Of a stretch of DNA of 64,000 nucleotides, positions 59,804 through 64,000 are shown one piece after another. The notes beneath the pieces are model-generated. The model was not told where the DNA came from. It made no database searches and saw only the letters and a list, made by a program, of their open reading frames with translations. The DNA lies in NCBI GenBank assembly GCA_949373165.1, contig CASICO010000002.1:1-64000 (forward strand), written 5' to 3'. How positions within the stretch are numbered: the stretch's first letter is position 1; each line of letters opens with the position of its first letter. The translations under genes were made by a program, and so were the position numbers. Source of the DNA: an uncultured Flavobacteriales bacterium. GTDB lineage: Bacteria; Bacteroidota; Bacteroidia; Flavobacteriales_D; Sanyastnellaceae.

Positions 59804-61237
59804 TCAGTAACCGGCCTTCACAACCAGCGCAGGAGCCACCAATCTAACCCTCAAGAAGGCCTGAAGTGTAGCCGACTGATTCGCACGACTCAACGAGTCC
59901 GCATCGCTGCACCAACTCACCGCCACATATGGTGCACCGGAACCGAAATACAGGCCAGTCGAGTCACGCCGGGCATCGTCGATGTAGCCCCACTCGACCG
60001 CTTCCACTTCCGGATACTGAACAAAAATTTCCTCGGCCAGTCCTGCGGGCAAGGCGTTTCGTTCGGTCCTAGCGGACACCTCTTCAAGCGCCCTTACCTC
60101 GGCCCGCAGCTCGGTAATTTCCCGGTCCTTTCCAGACAAGTCTTCACGGCCTTGAGCGTATAAGTCGACCATGCGCTCCAACTCGGCAAGGCCCGCATCA
60201 TCCCGCGAGTTCTGAACCACCTTGAACGCCACGCCAGGAATCAAACGGGCAAAATCCTCACGCCATTGCACCACAGTTGGGTCCGGCACAAACTCACCAA
60301 TCAAGACCAAGTTTAGCCTTGACACCTCACCATCTCGGTCTACGTTTTGACTCACCAATTCCATTCCAGGGTAGTTCACCCGGTCCTCCACAAAATCTTG
60401 AATTCTTGCATCCTCGATGCTGGTGGTCACCGTGCTGTAGAAGATGTACGTGGAAGGAATGACCAACGCCAGCAAAAGCACAGTGAACCAACGCTTGTAT
60501 TTCCTTTCAGTCACTGTATCCACCAAGTGAACAATGGGAAAGCGCAAGTATCGAATCACCAATGCTGTGGACGTCGCAATCAACATGGTGTTGATCAAGA
60601 AGAGGTAAAATCCGCCAAGCAAAAAGCTCCACTCCCCGTTGGCCAGTCCATATCCCGCAGTGCAGAGTGGGGGCATCAGAGCCGTGGCAATGGCCACACC
60701 GGGAACAACGTTGGACTTCTCCTTCCTAGAACCCGCCAGAATCCCAGCCAAACCGCCAAACAACGCCACCATTACATCCAAAAATGTGGGCCGCGTCCGC
60801 GCAAACAATTCACTGGACGCCTCATGAATGGGCGAAACAAAAAAGTAAAGTGCACTGGCCAAGATGGAAATGCCCACCGCCACTGCGAGATTGCTCAGCG
60901 ATGAACGCACAATGGACGCGTCTTGAACGCCGATGCCAAGGCCAATGCCCATGATGGGGCCCATGAGCGGGCTAATGAGCATCGCACCAATGACCACCGC
61001 AGTGGAGTTCATGTTCAGTCCAATGGAACAGATGAAAATGCTGAACACCAGAATCCAAAGGTTGAAGCCGCGAAACTCCACATCACGCTTGATGCCCTCG
61101 ATGGTGTCCTTGGGGTCGGCCACATCAATGATTTTGAATCGCTCCATGGCCAGCGGCTTCAGGAGCTCTGCAATTCGCGACCACAAAGACACTGGCGCAG
61201 TGCCTCCGCCCGATTCATTTACTGGTTCAACTTCCAT
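59804..61237 (-). CDS. DUF389 (TIGR00341-like) membrane protein
   Basis: A 477-residue protein with about six membrane segments in its N-terminal two thirds, including STAVVIGAMLISPLMGPIMGIGLGIG and VPGVAIATALMPPLCTAGYGLA, which are the DUF389 signature. The remaining third is a soluble domain with a coiled coil (REITELRAEVRALEEVSART) and a charged alpha/beta end. Function unknown in this family. The start at 61237 follows a soluble stretch of about 60 residues. It is preceded by a DUF481 gene on the same strand at 238 bases; that gap shows only a weak GCCTTTG/CAAAGGC hairpin. Confidence 0.87.
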   Translation of the reverse strand: MEVEPVNESGGGTAPVSLWSRIAELLKPLAMERFKIIDVADPKDTIEGIKRDVEFRGFNLWILVFSIFICSIGLNMNSTAVVIGAMLISPLMGPIMGIGLGIGVQDASIVRSSLSNLAVAVGISILASALYFFVSPIHEASSELFARTRPTFLDVMVALFGGLAGILAGSRKEKSNVVPGVAIATALMPPLCTAGYGLANGEWSFLLGGFYLFLINTMLIATSTALVIRYLRFPIVHLVDTVTERKYKRWFTVLLLALVIPSTYIFYSTVTTSIEDARIQDFVEDRVNYPGMELVSQNVDRDGEVSRLNLVLIGEFVPDPTVVQWREDFARLIPGVAFKVVQNSRDDAGLAELERMVDLYAQGREDLSGKDREITELRAEVRALEEVSARTERNALPAGLAEEIFVQYPEVEAVEWGYIDDARRDSTGLYFGSGAPYVAVSWCSDADSLSRANQSATLQAFLRVRLVAPALVVKAGY

Positions 61238-61475
61238 CTCGTCAAGTATACCTCTACAACGTGGACATTTGCTAGGGATGCTGGATTTGGCCCCACAGTG
61301 CCACCATCATCATCCCGGATTCCCTCCGCACTTGAGGCATTCATGATGGCTGCTCCCAGTTATTTACGCCAAGGATGAGAGGCAAAAACTGACCCCTATT
61401 CTATTCATGGATCTTCCAGTTGGACTCTGACGCCTTCGGAGCCTTTGCCACCCTGCCAAAGGCAAAGTCCGGCCC

Positions 61476-62246
61476 TCATTCAAACTCCCAGCGCAAACCA
61501 AATGCAGTGCCCATGTCAACGGATTCCAAGTCGGCATGTGGCTTGCTGTCTCGCCGGTAAACCAGACTGAATTCAAAAGAAAGCCGTTCACTGATCGCCA
61601 TGTTCGCCGCAGACTCGTAATAGAAGCGGTTGTCATGCCAAGCCCCCATGTCAGACTGCAAGTAAACGGTATTGCGCCAACCCAGATTTTCCGTAATCTG
61701 CCATTCCGAGGCGAGGGTGAAACTGCTTCGGAACAGGTCCTTTTGTGGCTCCTGAGTTTCCGCGTTGTACACTTCTCTCTCGGAAAACGGCCCCCACCCC
61801 ACATCGAACCACCCTCCATCTCCATCGAGCACACGCTTCCGAACTCCTGCGCCGAGCAAGGTGCGCTCCTGCATAAGCAAGACGTTGTTGGATGCCGTCT
61901 GCAAAAAGGCAAAGACCTGCCATCCGCGGGATCCCAGTTTTCGGTTGACCCGCAACTGCGCAAAACGATTGTCCTGAATCGCAGCACCATCCTGCGCAAG
62001 GCGCGCCCAAGAAGCCGCGAGGCGGTAAGTCATGTTACCTTGAGTCAAGCCTACGCTTCCATCGGTGGCCAAGTCGGTCACTCGGGAGTTGCCGTAAGAG
62101 AGGTCTCCAACGACTCCAAAAGTGGCTGCCCATCCGCTGTCCACTTGCGCGAGCAAAGTTTCAGTATTGACAATGGTCTGGGCGTTCCCCTGAGGAATAC
62201 AGCCCAAGCAAATCAACATGAGAAGAAAAAATTGACGGGTCAACAT
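61476..62246 (-). CDS. DUF481 outer-membrane protein
   Basis: A 256-residue exported protein with a signal peptide (to GNAQT) and a ten-to-twelve strand barrel, ending GLRWEFE. The interior (GDLSYGNSRVTDLATDGSVGLTQGNMTYRLAASW; WRNTVYLQSDMGAWHDNRFYYESAANMAISERLS) follows the DUF481/YdiY pattern of an integral outer-membrane barrel. Function unknown. Probably transcribed with the DUF389 gene or alone; no promoter consensus is clear. Confidence 0.75.
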   Translation of the reverse strand: MLTRQFFLLMLICLGCIPQGNAQTIVNTETLLAQVDSGWAATFGVVGDLSYGNSRVTDLATDGSVGLTQGNMTYRLAASWARLAQDGAAIQDNRFAQLRVNRKLGSRGWQVFAFLQTASNNVLLMQERTLLGAGVRKRVLDGDGGWFDVGWGPFSEREVYNAETQEPQKDLFRSSFTLASEWQITENLGWRNTVYLQSDMGAWHDNRFYYESAANMAISERLSFEFSLVYRRDSKPHADLESVDMGTAFGLRWEFE

Positions 62247-62362
62247 CGTTTGAAGATTAGGGGTTGAACACAGCCACGGAACACAAGAAGTGAAGGGTCC
62301 AAGATCTCATCGGGAATCACGACAAATAAAAGCGTCTGAACAATCCACATTAGCTTCACCAC

Positions 62363-63055
62363 ATGCACGCTACCCTGCACCTGGTGTTCAAAATTCTAAA
62401 GTGGCCTGTAGCGGTCATTGCATTGATTGGATTGCCGGGTATGGCTCGGGCTTGTGGCGCTCGACTTCTCGCCTCATTCGACCCTGAATACGTGCCCTTT
62501 TGGCTGGGCCTAGGCGGCATGATGCTGCTTTGGGGACTTCTGCTCAGAAAGGCCAAGTGGGCGCGCTTTATTACCACAATCGAACACGAGGCGTTGCATG
62601 CCATTGTGGGGTTCATCAGTTTCATTCCGATTCGGGAGCTTAAGGTCAACGAAGACGGCAGCGGACATGTCATTTTTACCCCCCCCACGAATTGGCTCAT
62701 GTTGCTTGCCCCTTATTTCGTTCCCCTTACCCTCGCTATCTATGCTGCACTTGTGTTTGCCTTGAAATTGGAACCCCTCGTTCAATCCGTGGTCCTCGGG
62801 GCCATCTTTGGATTGGAATGGGCGGGCAATTTTCGCGAAATCCACCCAAAACAAACCGACTTCCGTCAGGCGGGGTGGGTCTTCACGGTCTTGTTTCTCC
62901 CGTCCGCTGTCTTGCTGAGTTATGGTTCAGCCATCACCATCCTGCTCGAAGGCGGCGTGGGGCCGGGGTGGGCCTTTGCCAAGGCCGGAGTCGCAGGCAT
63001 GTGGAAAGACACCTATCACCTGGTTATTGCCGGAATCAACTTGGTCAAATCCTAA
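62363..63055 (+). CDS. M50-like membrane metalloprotease family protein
   Basis: A 230-residue membrane protein with at least four hydrophobic segments. The zinc-binding motif HEALH (residues 73-77, in IEHEALHAIVGF) is of the HExxH type and lies in or beside the second helix, as in M50 intramembrane proteases. A later REIHPKQTDFRQAG lies where the third zinc ligand is usually placed, although the family NPxxD is not obvious. Proteins of this kind are annotated M50B-like. Divergent from the DUF481 gene. Confidence 0.6.
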   Translation: MHATLHLVFKILKWPVAVIALIGLPGMARACGARLLASFDPEYVPFWLGLGGMMLLWGLLLRKAKWARFITTIEHEALHAIVGFISFIPIRELKVNEDGSGHVIFTPPTNWLMLLAPYFVPLTLAIYAALVFALKLEPLVQSVVLGAIFGLEWAGNFREIHPKQTDFRQAGWVFTVLFLPSAVLLSYGSAITILLEGGVGPGWAFAKAGVAGMWKDTYHLVIAGINLVKS

Positions 63056-63284
63056 CCTGAGCCAAGCTTCCACTTCGGCCTGTCCTGAATGCCCCCTCGC
63101 CATTGTGAATCATCAAAGACAGTCGCAACCAGCAGCAAGCTAGAACGCCATCGTATATGTGACGGGCAAGAGTCACTGGCCAGTAACCACGCAATTGAAT
63201 CAAGAGGTTCTTGCCCCGCATGTGTTTGGGACAAGAAGGTGGACATCCGTGAAGGGTACGGGAAACTGGCGCTAATTTGGCGTT

Positions 63285-63737
63285 ATGAGGACAGTGGTGC
63301 AAAGGGTCAGTCGGGCTGAAGTCCGCATTCACGGCGACGTGGTTGGCGCGTGTGGACAAGGCCTCATGATTCTATTGGGCGTGCACACCGACGACACCCA
63401 AAGCGACGCCGAATGGCTCGCGGGAAAAATCGCCGCACTGCGCATCTTTTCCGATGAAGAAGGAAAGATGAACCACTCCATCGTGGATGTTCAAGGAGAA
63501 GCCCTGGTGGTGAGCCAATTCACCTTGCACGCGAAGTACAAGAAAGGCACGCGCCCGAGCTTCATTCACGCTGCGCGGCCCGAAACGGCTATTCCCCTTT
63601 ATGAACACTTCGTTCGTTGCCTCGAAGACCACCTCAAAAAGCCGGTGGCCACCGGTCAGTTTGGCGCCGCGATGGAAGTCGATCTGATCAATGATGGTCC
63701 CGTTACCCTTACCCTCGATACCCACAACAAGGAATGA
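63285..63737 (+). CDS. dtd: D-aminoacyl-tRNA deacylase
   Basis: A 150-residue Dtd. The two active-site motifs SQFTL and GPVT (in [11 protein letters not shown]) are present, and the N-terminus [15 protein letters not shown] is standard. It frees tRNA from D-amino acids and glycine misattached to tRNA-Ala. A TAATTTGG sequence ends six bases before the ATG, so a leaderless or near-leaderless transcript is conceivable. The ATG of the downstream MazG-like gene overlaps its stop codon by two bases. Confidence 0.95.
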   Translation: MRTVVQRVSRAEVRIHGDVVGACGQGLMILLGVHTDDTQSDAEWLAGKIAALRIFSDEEGKMNHSIVDVQGEALVVSQFTLHAKYKKGTRPSFIHAARPETAIPLYEHFVRCLEDHLKKPVATGQFGAAMEVDLINDGPVTLTLDTHNKE

Positions 63738-64000
63738 GCGACGACTCTCCCTCATTGGCCCAAGTCCAGTCTACCGTGGACGAATGGATCACCACCATTG
63801 GTGTCCGGTACTTTAGCGAACTCACCAACATGACCATCCTGACCGAAGAGGTGGGTGAATTGGCCAGAATTATGGCCCGGCGCTACGGAGACCAAAGCGA
63901 AAAGCCCTCCGATGCCAACCGCGACCTCGGCGATGAAATGGCCGACGTTTTGTGGGTACTGGCCGCCTTGGCCAATCAAACAGGCGTGAACCTAAGTGAG
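63734..64000 (+). CDS. MazG-like nucleotide pyrophosphohydrolase (partial, runs off window)
   Basis: The first 89 codons of a MazG-fold pyrophosphohydrolase. Metal-binding motifs are EEVGELA and DEMADVLW, separated by about 25 residues, matching the ExxE-x(12-28)-ExxD arrangement that cleaves nucleoside triphosphates to monophosphate and pyrophosphate. The gene continues beyond the window end. It is translationally coupled to dtd (ATGA overlap). Exact subfamily cannot be fixed from the part seen. Confidence 0.82.
   Translation, partial: MSDDSPSLAQVQSTVDEWITTIGVRYFSELTNMTILTEEVGELARIMARRYGDQSEKPSDANRDLGDEMADVLWVLAALANQTGVNLSE

Overview
The window is chromosomal DNA from a GC-rich member of the Bacteroidota, most likely Flavobacteriia-like. 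The evidence is a complete PorP/SprF-gldK-gldL-gldM-gldN type IX secretion (T9SS)/gliding locus, a protein with a T9SS C-terminal sorting domain, a GldA-like ATPase, DUF4834, bacterial geranylgeranylglyceryl-phosphate synthase, SusC-era outer-membrane receptors, a CarB without the usual C-terminal allosteric domain, and the order miaB / sigma-54 regulator / lptE / TPR-like / secG / groES / groEL. Genus cannot be read from the sequence.

Layout. 1-12.7 kb: DUF1853 protein, a sodium/solute symporter divergent from an exported GH2 beta-galactosidase, an outer-membrane beta-barrel receptor, a frameshifted DCC thiol oxidoreductase, a GNAT/FemAB-like protein and a YfhO-like membrane protein. 12.8-22.7 kb: DUF4834, carB, alpha/beta hydrolase, GGGP synthase, a TonB-dependent receptor under a TPP riboswitch (so predicted to import thiamin or a precursor), cysQ, rsgA and gldA-like ATPase. 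22.7-30.1 kb: an MBOAT-like N-terminal remnant, then groEL, groES, secG, a TPR-like protein, lptE, a sigma-54 activator and miaB, all on the minus strand. 30.2-42.0 kb: topA (frameshifted), a ureohydrolase-fold protein with lost metal ligands, porP, gldKLMN and an ABC-F ATPase on the plus strand. 42.1-48.2 kb: purL, PASTA protein, T9SS cargo protein and rluD as a minus-strand run.

48.3-57.3 kb is the accessory part. It holds four small paralogous proteins, each made of two copies of a roughly 45-residue helix-strand repeat, interleaved with a KAP-type P-loop NTPase, a nuclease resembling the PvuRts1I/AbaSI modification-dependent enzymes, and a very charged coiled-coil protein. I regard this as the best candidate for an undescribed system (defence or intracellular sensing); its function is inference. 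It is followed by a three-gene envelope operon (membrane protein, frameshifted lipoprotein/membrane protein, MopE-like lipoprotein) and an amphi-Trp protein. 57.6-64 kb: DUF2779 nuclease-like protein, DUF389 membrane protein, DUF481 outer-membrane protein, M50-like membrane protein, dtd and a MazG-like gene cut by the window end.

Three genes (DCC protein, topA, lipoprotein at 54.8-56.3 kb) are each broken by one extra base at a run of G on the coding strand. The same direction in all three, one of them in essential topA, points to homopolymer indel errors in the assembly, although +1 decoding at GGGG cannot be excluded from sequence alone. No tRNA, rRNA, CRISPR array or insertion sequence was seen.
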